Positions 54,631 through 64,000 of a stretch of 64,000 nt of DNA are shown here, piece after piece. A program made the position numbers and the translations under genes. Below the pieces are notes generated by a model that saw nothing but the letters and a program-made list of their open reading frames with translations, made no database searches and was not told the DNA's origin. This stretch comes from Cryptomeria japonica (taxonomy: Eukaryota; Streptophyta; Pinopsida; Cupressales; Cupressaceae), in assembly GCF_030272615.1 (NCBI RefSeq), contig NC_081412.1, forward strand, positions 685,634,583-685,698,582, written 5' to 3'. Position 1 is the first letter of the stretch; each line of letters begins with the position of its first letter.

Positions 54631-55366
54631 AACATAGGGACCCCGGGTGCTCCTGCACCATATACATTGGTGTTTGATGAGATTTTATTTATGGATGATG
54701 TTATATCAATTGATATAACAAAATGTATATACACATATTGCTCATATAAAAATGTGTATCTATAGCTACAATAATATGTAGTGTATACACAATATCTAGG
54801 GTAAAAGCATGTAATGCTTATAAGTACCTTTGAATAATTTGTTAGATTGCAAGGTTTATGCTCTCTTAGGTTCTAAACTCTTAGAAGAAACAACTCGATA
54901 GCTTTGAGTAAAAGGATCAAGGACATCATGTAATCATGCAATGGACCTACAATGATGTTACAAATAGACAATGCAAAAGTAGATTTTACTTTTAATCTCT
55001 TTGATTTAGATGTTCTTCTCATATTTCAACATATCTTAAATGAGTGATTGAGTATCTCTAAATACAATAACAAAGTACACAAATTAACCTCGCACATGTT
55101 AAGTCATCAACCAAGTACATGAATTAACCTAAAACATGTTAAGTCATCTCATAACAAGTGTAGTTGACGATGTATGAATTTGAATTTTGAGTTTTGAAAG
55201 TGAAGGTATCAAATATGTGATTCTAGAAGTGACTTAGATCAAAAGTCTTCACTTGTGAATTTAATTAAAGATGATAAAACATGTTTTCAAATAAAAAATA
55301 ATTATATGCAATTAAAATATATAATACTAAAAACTAATTTTACATATAAGTATAACATATATAAAT
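54631..55366. other. Intergenic AT-rich DNA, nothing recognised
   Basis: No coding, repeat or RNA signal beyond short AT-rich palindromes such as TATATCAATTGATATA (about 54703-54718). Confidence 0.5.
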
Positions 55367-55378
55367 TAATTATTATAA

Positions 55379-55669
55379 TTTTTTTTTTGATTACCCAGTG
55401 GTATGCCACTTAGATTTGCAACTCAGCCTAGCGATCTCAACTACCATTGCCCTGGTCTTACTTTTTTGCCAGGTTTTTGGGGAGGAGGAGGCAAGACTAG
55501 TCCACTAGAAGTGGCGACCTCACCTGAATGAACTAGGCACCATTTAACCCAAAGTAGAGAGAATCGATCTCGGGACCTATATGGGAAGAACCCAAAGTAG
55601 AGAGAATCGATCTCGGGACCTATATGGGAAGAACCCAAAGCCCTTAACCAGCTACATTGCCCCTCCAGG
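55379..55669 (-). mobile_element. tRNA-derived SINE with a duplicated B-box segment
   Basis: On the - strand the element starts CCTGGAGGGGCAATG. It has a pol III A box TAGCTGGTTAAGGG (55641-55654) and, at tRNA spacing, a B box GATCGATTC (55604-55612). A 43-bp segment with the B box is tandemly repeated (55551-55593 and 55594-55636), giving a second B box at 55561-55569. A tail of A (T run 55379-55388 on +) ends it. AATTATTA on both sides (55368-55375, 55674-55681) is a plausible target duplication. Confidence 0.75.
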
Positions 55670-55733
55670 CTTAAATTATTACATTTAAACATTAATAAAA
55701 AATCTAAAACATTGAAAATTAAAAGATGTTTAA

Positions 55734-56215
55734 CACACACACACACATGTCAATTTATATATGAAAATATTTGTCATACATATACATATAGTGATGACAT
55801 CCATGTATACATCAATTTGTATATATTCTGACATAAATATTTTATTTACACAATTTTATATGAGCAATATTTGTACATACATATTGAGATATATATTGAC
55901 ATACAAAGTGATGAACATATATGTCAATTTGTATATATTATGACATAAATAAAATATTTATGTCAGAATATATATAAATTGATGTATACATAGATGTCAT
56001 CACTATATATATATATGACATACAAAGTGATAAACATATATGTCAATTTGTATATATTCTGACATAAATATTATGTCAGAATATATACAAATTGACATAT
56101 ATGTTTATCACTTTGTATGTCATACATATGTAGTGTGTATATTATGTCAGAATATATACAAATTGACATATATGTTTATCACTTTGTATGTCATACATAT
56201 ATAGTGTGTTTGAGA
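55734..56215. repeat. AT-rich minisatellite with large inverted repeats
   Basis: TGTCAATTTGTATATATTCTGACATAAATA-type units occur in one orientation at 55775-56070 and inverted at 56075-56215 (GTCAGAATATATACAAATTG and TTTATCACTTTGTATGTCAT, each twice). The halves could form a long cruciform. The vocabulary is shared with the tails of the repeats at 37300 and 40585. Confidence 0.75.
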
Positions 56216-57090
56216 TTTTTTTGATAGCTATTGTGTTTGAGATTTTTTTGATGGCCAAGCACGACTGCTATTTTGAATTGTTGTATACCTCTCTGTGGCT
56301 GATTTTATTGAGTACCCAATTTTGTTATTTCCCTTAGAAGAGCTCAATTTTTCCATCACAGTTTTCTGGTCATTTTTCTTCCTTAATTTTTCGTTTTAAA
56401 AATGCCCATTTAGTCTTCTGAATACTTTCCGTACGTGTAGAGTTATTATAATCTTTGTGCGGCCTAGCGCCCATTTGGGTTGTAGGCATCACAGGCATTT
56501 TCATTTTGGTCAGCCTGCAATTGTTGCCTAGGCCTGAGAACAATTTTCTGGTCACACTCTCCGTTGTGTAGTTTTCTAGTTGATAGCATGACACTTCTCT
56601 GATGGATTTCTTGATCAAACAAGAGAAATTAAAAATTAAAATTCTAGTCAAATGGTGTATCGAGTCCTGACATTGACAGTGTTAGTTCGGGAATTTGGTA
56701 TAAGTCAAATCATCGAATTGGGTTGGGTTAGTTCTGAATAAGTGTTGCATATTTGGTCAGATACAAAATTTTGTATGGTGTTCAATTTCTGTGCCTAGTT
56801 CAATAATTTGCTACATCCTCTGTGCTCAGAGAATGTGACGTGCTCATTTTCCATGAATTATATGATATTCAGGTTACCATCGATCATTTTAAAAACTGAT
56901 GCACTTGTTTGTGGATATTTGTCTTGCACAGCCTTGGAGTCTTAGACCCATTTGTCCTGGATTTGATATGACATTTCATCATCTACACTGATTTTGTGAA
57001 GATAATAATTGATTTAGACAACCCATCAGCTAATTTGAGAACATAATTTATAGAAAGGCTTGCTTTTCTATTGCTGAATACATTGTGAAC
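56216..57090. other. Unclassified DNA upstream of the kinase-like exon
   Basis: It starts with a small duplication of GTGTTTGAGATTTTTTTGAT (about 56207 and 56231). No gene is recognised. It may hold the promoter or an upstream intron of the following exon. Confidence 0.4.
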
Positions 57091-57701
57091 ATGAGCAATA
57101 CAAGAGTAAGGCAGCCCCAGGTACTGTCAGTGCCTAGACCTGATTCTATGCCCTGTAACACGCTAAAGAATGGATTCAAATCTCCTGTTTCTGTTGAAAC
57201 AAATCCTTTGAACCCTGAAAGTTCCATAGAGTTTGATATATTGGTGGGTGCATCATCTATGGCACGCTTTGGTATGGATATAGGTGGGGCACTATGCAAA
57301 GTTGTCTATTTTGAGCCCGCTAGACCATCTGAAGACGAACATTTAGAGCCAATATCATGTAAAGGTGAGGGGATCCACAAGAAAATTGTTGTTTCTGGTG
57401 CTGAACCTATTGCAGAAACTGATATACAGAATAGTGTGCATTTTGAAATGATGTCTGGTTCAGGCAAATTACCGGACCAGCTGAGAAATTCAGATCAACA
57501 TAGTAACTCTGAGGGTGGAATGCAAGGATGTATCAATATTGATGGTATTAGGACTTCTTTTAGCTACAGCGAATGGAGAATTTCCAAAGGAAGGGGAACG
57601 TTCCAATAGCCATCCAGAAAGTAATGTTCGCGAGATATGGCTATCCAGCCATGTGCCTGTTGATTTGCCAGCTCGTGGAACTCTTCATTTCAAATGTTTT
57701 G
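57091..57701 (+). pseudogene. Possible type II pantothenate-kinase-like exon, frame-disrupted
   Basis: From ATG 57091 the + strand encodes a Ser/Pro/Asn-rich start, then RFGMDIGGALCKVVYFEP. This matches the N-terminal phosphate-binding DIGG-T-L-x-K-x-x-YF motif of eukaryotic pantothenate kinases (first step of CoA synthesis). Continuity to a later RGTLHFKCF block, which resembles the family's G-x-LHF-x-x-F strand, requires a change of frame between about 57,515 and 57,609. A consensus donor (G|GTGAGT) follows at 57701/57702. The catalytic core and GGGAYKF-like motif are not found downstream, so this is a gene fragment or pseudogene unless exons lie elsewhere. Confidence 0.45.
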
Positions 57702-58400
57702 GTGAGTTTTCGTGTTGCATGCTAATGATTTCTCTTCTGTCTTACCAAGCTTTGTTGTCTATTATGAGTCCAGATAATTTCTGAAGAGTAGAATCAACAT
57801 ATTTTTGTCTCTTGTTTTATGGTTACCATGTTAAATTGTATAACTTACTATTATTTTTCATAGAAATGACATGAAAGATGAGTTTAATTACTCATAATTT
57901 GATGCTTAAATGAAATACGTGTGTTTTCAACACTCTTCAAGATTCATTATTGAAAATTATGCTGATCTGTATCTCTAGATTCCGAAGAAACATAGAAAAC
58001 TAGCGAGGAAGCCAACCTTCAAGATATAATAACATGTGCTTGTAAGAATATGTGATTGCAAGCTAATGTAGGTCCAGATTATCTGTGGAGGATCCTTTAA
58101 AGGTATTATTTACCCGTCCCACTGCCCTTTTCAAAAAGGAAACAAAAAATATGGTGGATCTGGCTGTTAGGAGGAAGCTCCAACTCATAAGCCACTGCAC
58201 AAATATGTTGAACTATTTTGCAAGGACTGTAGAAGGGGTCTTTGAGATTTTTAGTTCCACCCTTTTATAAAAGAAGACTTCCCATACAATTGCATTTGAA
58301 GCAAAACCATGTCTTCTACTTTACAATGTCTTTCTGTTTGATGCCTAACAGCATAAATTTTTGCTGATTTTAGGCATGCTGAAGCGGATCGCATGGACCT
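57702..58400. other. Intron-like or intergenic DNA after the kinase-like exon
   Basis: A + frame at 58085-58270 contains ETKNMVDLAVRRKLQLIS right after a TTTTCAAAAAG acceptor-like site (about 58127-58137). I could not join it in phase to the preceding exon, nor recognise it. Nothing else is visible. Confidence 0.35.
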
Positions 58401-58469
58401 ATCAAACCTCTCTACTTTGATCAATGAAGTCTCCTGCTGCAGCTGCTTGTGTCTTTGGAAGTATTAGTT

Positions 58470-59395
58470 TAGTGAAAGTTAGAGCATCATATCCCTACAA
58501 TTCCTTAAAAGGGGATAACTCAATACAACCACTGCATCACTCAACCCATTTGTTCATTATCTCTGTCTGGTTGTTGGTTTGGAGATGATAATTGGTGCTA
58601 AGTGTCAACTCTATCCCTATCAGTTTGAATAACTCTTGCCAAAAGACACTAATGAAATGTGCATCCTTATGGTTGACTAGAGTATGCGCTAGTCCATGAA
58701 ACAAAAGATCTCCTTGATGAAGATTTATGCTACCTATGGAGCTGTGAACTCACTGGCAATGGAGATGAAGTGTGCAAACTTTGTCAAACGATCAACTACA
58801 AAGATACAATTCCCCCTAGACACTTGAAAGAAGCTTCTAATGAAGTCCATTGACATGGATTCCCATTTTTTGGGGCAATGGGAAGGGGCTGAAGCAAATC
58901 TGCCCGGTATGTGATTCCATGTTTCATCGTTTGACCCATTTCACACTCTTGTGCATGTTGCAATACGCCCCTCTTTAGGCCCTTCCAAGCATAACTACTC
59001 CAAACATGCTTATAAGTTTTGAAAAGTCCAGTGTGACCAACAAGTGGAGAATTATGGAAACGTTGGTATAATTTTTTGTTTCAGCTTGGATCTTGGCAGC
59101 ACAATTTTTTTGTTCTTGTACAAGACAATACCATGCTTTACCTCATACCTCTCATTCCTATCTGAAGCAGCAATAGTACCCTCAATCATCTCTATAGCTA
59201 GTGGATATTTGGTGTACTCAACCAACAACTCTTCCTTACAATCAAATTTCACTAAAGAATTGGTTAATAGTTCAGGTCTCTTGGTGAGTGCATTTGTGAC
59301 CCTGTTGTTCTTTCTCTTGACATATTCAATGTCAAAATCACAGGCCTGCAATTTGCTCAAGCATTTTTGTTGTTGTCATTGAATGTACACCGTGA
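58470..59395 (-). mobile_element. Ty3/gypsy relic: end of RNase H and integrase
   Basis: The - strand shows CDFDIEYVKRKNNRVTNALTKRPE (end of RNase H), then YEVKHGIVLYKNKKIVLPRSK, a zinc-region remnant (CEMGQTMKHG), a LLQPLPIAPKN block, MDFI and VVDRLTKFAHF, and the DDE Glu region near TNNQTEIMNKWVE. Several frame changes and stops separate these pieces. The motif style is that of ordinary gypsy/chromovirus integrases and not of E1. Neither LTR is identified. Confidence 0.8.
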
Positions 59396-59558
59396 TAAGA
59401 AAAATCTCAAGTTGCTTGATTTGTATGAAGTTTGAACTGCAAATTGTTCACAAACTAGATATTATCTGAATTTAGCTAGTGCATGCATGAATACCAACAT
59501 TTTATTATCATATATAGAGAAATTAGGTTCTATCTCTATCAATTTCCGACTCTTGAAT

Positions 59559-60135
59559 TGTGATGTCCCCTAATTGGGGTATACCTGATTTTTGCCCAAA
59601 GTAACAAGGCCACAACAGAATTTGTTTACAAATAGTATTCTATAATGAAAACATATGATAGCTATTGAACCTTTAAAGTAAATAAGCAATTAAATTAAGT
59701 AACGTCTCATATGTGGATCTAATTTATAGGTTTATTTCCAATAATCAACCATAGTAAGGGTTGAAGAGGAGAGCACGATAGGGTGCCTAGAACATTCGCT
59801 GCAACTAAGCCCAAGGATGTGATATAACACCCCTTGGCCCACAAGTGGCAGGAGCTCTCATCCATCCAACATGGGGTGGCCTACATAGAAGGGGAACCTG
59901 TCTCTGCCCTCCTTACTCGTGTCTCCTTACTAACCAATAGATGATTGCTTCTATTCTTTAGTTCACTTCTAGCAACCAACCATTGTAGAGATTGGAGAGG
60001 AAAGCACAATAGGATGCCCAAAACATTCGCCGCAACTAAGCCTAAGGACGTGATATAACATCCCTTGGTGCACAAGTTTTTTGTCCATCCAACATGGGTT
60101 GGCCTACTTAGAAGGGGAACCTGTCTCTTACCTCC
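59559..60135. repeat. Duplicated roughly 230-bp segment, possibly part of an LTR
   Basis: AACCA...TAG...GTTGAAGAGGAGAGCAC through GGGGAACCTGTCTCT at about 59750-59920 is repeated at 59977-60130 with about 15% divergence and an indel. The stretch starts with TGTGATGTCCCCTAATTGGG (59559), an LTR-like terminus with a CCCCTAATTGGGG dyad comparable with the next LTR start at 60136. Confidence 0.6.
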
Positions 60136-60650
60136 TGTTGTGACGTATTCACACATCGCCCCATTGCAAATGGGGACCCCTACTTTTTGCTTTCTGGGGT
60201 TAGTTTTCTTTGCTTAGTTGTCTAGTCTTGGCTTTTAGCCTTTGCATTGGAGAGTTGCTAGAGAGATCATTAGGATAGGGGGGTCTGCTTGAGTTGAGGT
60301 GGGTCAGTAGGTGGTCCAGGTCAGGGTCTCTTTGAAAGCCTTCTCTAGGTCAGGCTTTGCTCTTGTTTCTAGGTTAAGTCTTGATTGAGTTTGAGGAAGT
60401 CCTTATATCCTGCTAGGAGTCTTGCCTTTTGAGACCTATGTCTTTGAGTTAAGGAAGTGAATGAAGGTTTGTGAGTGAGTATCATCAAGGATTTTCCCTT
60501 TGAGGGTTTGAGATTGGTCCAATTGATGAATGATGAAGTTCTAGGCATTTGATTGATGTGAAACTGACCTATTTATCCTAGGAAAATGCCTAATGATCAA
60601 GTCTAGACTTGAAAATTTGGAGAAAGGTCAGGAATTTGAGCATTTTAGGA

Positions 60651-62846
60651 AATTTCGCTCCTGACCCTTCCAAAGGGTCCAAAGCGAAATCCTTAGAAAG
60701 GCCTAATTTGTCATCAAAAGCATTGAGTTGACATCACCTTGAAGGCAAATGGACTTGATTAAGATGAAGGACCCAAAAGCCAAGTCTAAGAGCAAAGTTG
60801 AGGGGAAAATGAAGAAATTGGCCTTAAAACATGAATTTCGCTCCTGACCCTTCCAAAGGGTCGAGAGCGAATTTCTCTAAAAACCTCTCCTGCTTCTAGC
60901 ATAGGCTAAAATCCTTGATTCCACGCCTTGAGTGAATGAAAAATGGACTTATACATGCCTTTGGAAATGAGCTAAACCAAGTGAAATGAGGAAAAGTGAG
61001 GAATTTGTGCAAAAAAGCAAATTTCGCTCCTGACCCTTCCAAAGGGTCTAGAGCGAAATTCCTAGATAGTTCCTGTCCTTCCAAAGGTACCTAAGCGAAA
61101 TTGGTAAGATGCACTTTTCATTCAACACTTTGAGCTAGGCACTTCTTTAGGGTGATTTGTTAGCATGATCTAAAGCCAGGACAATGTGAGTAAGGGTAAA
61201 GTATGAATGTTCGAGTGATATTGAAGGCTAATTCCCCAATTTTAATTTCCTTGGATCTCCCTAATTTGCATCAAGCTTAGGTTCCATAGCATTAATTGAG
61301 GTTGATTCAACTTAGAGGTGCCCTTAGACATGCATTTGAGTAGGTCATGGTCACTAAACGTTAAGAATTTGAGCAATTAGGCCAATTTCGCTTCTGACCC
61401 TTCCAAAGGGTCCAGAGCAAAATTCCCTAAATGACATAATTCCTCACTAGAAACATTAAATGGTGGTCATGCATGGTAGAGAAAAGGATCAAAGATCAAG
61501 TCTTAAGCAAAGCTAACTGAAAAAGGATGAGAATTGAGCTGAAAAGAGCAATTTCGCTCCTGACCCTTCCAAAGGGTCCAAAGCGAATTTCTCCGTGAAG
61601 CATTATATCTTGCTCAAGCCTTTGAACTAACTCATTCCCAAGCATTTTTGAAGGTAAAACAATTGTTTTTGATGAGGAAAGGTTGAAAATGAAGTCAATA
61701 ATGATAAATTTGAGCCTAAAACATTAATTTCTCTCCTGACCCTTCCAAAGCGTCTAGAGCGAAATTTTTCTAAGCTTCTGACCCTTCCAAAGGGTCTAGA
61801 GCGAAATCCTTAGGATAGCTTATTTCCTCACCAAAAACATTGAGTAGACACCACTTTGAGAGCAAGTTGGCTTGAGTATGATAAGGTAAGGGTGGAAAAA
61901 TCAAATCCAAGGCAATTTGAACGTGATTTGAGCCTACAATGCAAATTTCGCTCCTGACCCTTCCAAAGGGTCCAGAGCGAAATTCCTAGAAGGACTCCCC
62001 AATTTCATCTAATGCACTAAAAGAACCTTATTTTAAGCTAAATTGATGGCAAGTTGACTTGATGGTGATAGAAGGAGGTTTGACAAGTTAAATTCAAGGC
62101 AAAGAAAGGAGAAAGGAAGTGTGAATTGAGCCTAAGGAAGAATTTCGCTCTTGACCCTTCCAAAGGGTCCAAAGTGAAATTTCCTAAAACCTCTATTTAC
62201 TCCTTGTTTGAGACCAAGAACCTTATCCCTATGGCGTAGTTGAGGGAAGATTAATGTATACTTGCCTTGCAAGGTGGATTGGAGCAAAGGAAATGATGGA
62301 ATTAAGACTAAATGGCAAATTTCGCTCCTGACCCTTCCAAAGGGTCCAAAGCAAATTTCACTTAAGCTCCCGACCCTTCCAAAGGGTCCAACGCGAATTC
62401 TCTTCAAACCTCCTTTTGCTCTCAATTTTGTATCAATCCTAACGTTGATGGAGGTTGATTGAACTTAGAGGCATCCCTAGGCATGCATTTGAGTGAGTTG
62501 TGGTCTCAAAGTGAGAAGAATTTTTCCAAAAATGCCAATTTCGCTCCTGACCCTTCCAAAGGGTCCAGAGCGAAATTCTTAGGAGGTCTTTTGTTTTGCC
62601 TAGGCCCTTAAGCAAAACCTATTCTTAAGCATTTTTGGAGGCAAAAGACTTGTTTTTGATGAGAAAAGGATGATAAATGAAGTTTTATAGGTCCTATCCT
62701 TGGAGAGGATCCAGAGCGAAAATCTTATTATAGGGCTTGTCCTTGGGGAGGATCCAGAGTGCATTTTATAGGTCCTGTCCTTGGAGAGGATCCAGAGCGA
62801 ATTTCAATATAGGGCCTGTCCTTCCAAAGGGTCTAAAGCGAAATTA
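60651..62846 (+). repeat. Array of about 180-bp units, each with a 40-bp palindrome
   Basis: Palindrome copies start near 60651, 60834, 61020, 61384, 61550, 61726, 61944, 62141, 62318 and 62537. Partial copies are near 61070, 61773, 62360, 62687, 62734, 62766 and 62813. Each full copy has outer arms TTTCGCTC and GAGCGAAA around an inner dyad GACCCTTCCAAAGGGTC. Spacing is 166-219 bp (364 bp once, where one copy has decayed). The palindromes are far better conserved than the spacers. The late copies (62687-62805) replace the inner dyad with ATCCTTGGAGAGGAT. Confidence 0.88.
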
Positions 62847-63585
62847 ATCCTAATGCCTTCTTGTTGATGATTTAAGGTAAGAATTGCTATGTTAGAAGGA
62901 ATATATTATGTATACTTAATCATCTTTTGTTTTCTTTGTAGATCAAGAAGACTGGGCTAGAAGGAAGAATAGACAAGGAGGACCTATTCAAGTTTCATGA
63001 TCATTAAAGACACTTCAAATGCATGGAGGAGGACTCAAAGTGCTTCCAAGTTGGAGGACTTCAAGTGTTCAAAGAGTTGCACGTAATAGACCAAGCTATC
63101 CTCAAGGACCTCATTCTACCACATGTAGAAACCATAGGATGTCAAAAGGAAGGATCTTACAAGCACTTCAAGGCGAAGTGAGGTACTAGAGAAGGTGACT
63201 TGACCATGACTTCCTATCACCATAATGCGAAATCAAGAAGGAGGCTTCATCAAACACAAGAAAGTCAAGGAAAAGAAACACCATTCATCCAGTGCAAGGG
63301 TACGTTGAAGAAGCAGATAGTTTCAGAAGAGTTAATCAAAGTTAGCTTCTCATCATCATCATATTGAATATCAAGAGATATGACATTCCTTGATTAAGCA
63401 AGTGCCAGACAAGGTGGCATCCCAGTCACTGTTCCTCCAGTCAGATAGGTCCACATCAGCATGTCCAGATTCAATGTACCCGACTCACCAGTGATGGTGC
63501 AAACTTCAAGGCACCTACCCTAGTTTCCTATTGGTCCTCACTCATGAAATGTAATTTTCTCATTGGCTAAGGGAGTTCGTTGTAA
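62847..63585 (+). other. Non-coding LTR-like sequence after the palindrome array
   Basis: No reading frame or motif is recognised. The sequence is purine-rich (GAAGGA, CAAGGA phrases) and lies between the array and the TATA-like core promoter. Confidence 0.5.
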
Positions 63586-64000
63586 CAAACCCTAATTAGG
63601 GTTTTCATCTTGTAATCCCAAACATTGATTGTAAATCAATCTAAGGCATTCAAATGTAAAGAGCTCTCCGTATAAAGCTTTGGCTCTTCATTTGTAAAGG
63701 TTAATAGTTAGTTCATAGAGGTTAGAATGGCTAATGATTAATAGTGAATAGAATAGAAGTTAGACTAGATTAGGAAGAGAAGGCAAGAAATTGTTGCCTT
63801 GATTGTAAATGAACTCCATTTTCATTGAAGTTATGGTGAAATGTGTCGTTTCTTTGCAATATGCATGGTCTCTTGTTGAATCTTCATTTTAGATGATGGT
63901 TAATTAGATTGAATGAAGGAAGTTACTGAATGCACTCGCGTGGAATCCGCCTAGTCTAAACCACTAGCCTCTTGCTGATTGTAAGGGTGCCCTGCGTGGT

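Larger units (their letters stand above)
60136..64000 (+). repeat. Very long LTR-like sequence, open at the window edge
   Basis: It starts TGTTGTGACGTATTCACACA, with a CCCCATTGCAAATGGGG dyad. It then carries a palindrome array (60651-62846), an AAACCCTAATTAGGGTTTT dyad (about 63588-63605) and a core promoter-like CCGTATAAAGC (TATA at 63671) followed by a leader-like region. The order, terminal TG, long U3, TATA then R/U5, suggests one LTR of more than 3.8 kb on the + strand. The other end is outside the window, so no duplication or partner LTR can be checked. Confidence 0.55.

Noticed and set aside
55600-55660. tRNA gene
   Set aside because: A and B boxes are present, but the sequence does not fold into a full cloverleaf by eye and continues into a poly(A)-tailed body with a likely target duplication. 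It is a SINE.
58085-58270. Second exon of the kinase-like gene
   Set aside because: The acceptor-like site exists, but no phase joins it to the 57701 donor without a stop or loss of the reading frame, and the peptide is not recognisable.
60651-62577. Regularly spaced identical repeats resembling a CRISPR array
   Set aside because: Spacing is about 180 bp, the spacers are related to each other, the repeat is a 40-bp palindrome in plant LTR-like DNA, and no cas genes are present.
63588-63605. Interstitial telomere-like repeat
   Set aside because: AAACCCTAATTAGGGTTTT is a single inverted pair, not a tandem TTTAGGG array.

Overview
The window is repeat-rich nuclear DNA from a plant. It is made almost entirely of LTR retrotransposons nested in one another, with one tRNA-derived SINE and little that could be a host gene. 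Long LTRs, two distinct Tat-type Ty3/gypsy families, solo LTRs and several degrees of decay point to a large-genome seed plant. A gymnosperm is my best guess, but the sequence does not prove it.

Left part (1-37,000). The outer layer appears to be one old Tat-type Ty3/gypsy element (called host element D), reading on the + strand, whose 5' half lies left of the window. Its 3' region carries an antisense, intron-containing gene of the plant mobile domain (PMD) type with its own TATA box. This gene runs on the - strand from 26,230 down to 1,885 and is now a pseudogene. It is split by an autonomous Tat element E1 (3,042-16,769, target duplication CAAGG, LTRs nearly identical) and by a smaller element E2 (17,317-25,562, duplication AGAAC), which encodes only a protease/G-patch protein. 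A solo LTR (26,473-28,446, duplication GTCTC) sits between the PMD promoter and the polypurine tract of D. The 3' LTR of D is itself interrupted by a Ty1/copia element (29,538-36,644, duplication CCACC).

Middle part (37,000-54,625). Diverged repeats and microsatellites surround a relic of an E2-type LTR. A - strand copia element follows (42,002-52,429, duplication GACCA), decayed and interrupted by a minimal gypsy-type element (43,295-47,154, duplication ATAAT). The minimal element has 1.8-kb LTRs and only 194 bp between them. A solo LTR of the same copia family lies at 53,566-54,625.

Right part (54,626-64,000). There is a SINE with a duplicated B-box segment, an AT-rich inverted-repeat zone, and a possible pantothenate-kinase-like exon (57,091-57,701). 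These are followed by a gypsy integrase relic and the start of a very long LTR-like sequence that holds a tandem array of about 180-bp units, each with a 40-bp palindrome.

The most interesting signals are structural. (1) A hairpin abuts the polypurine tract in four different gypsy-type elements, with paired changes in the stem. (2) A micro-hairpin occurs five times in E1, with constant flanks and a changing but always complementary stem. (3) A palindrome array lies near the right end. (4) An antisense PMD cargo gene has been destroyed by nested insertions. (5) Two non-autonomous designs are present: protease-only E2 and the nearly empty 194-bp-interior element.
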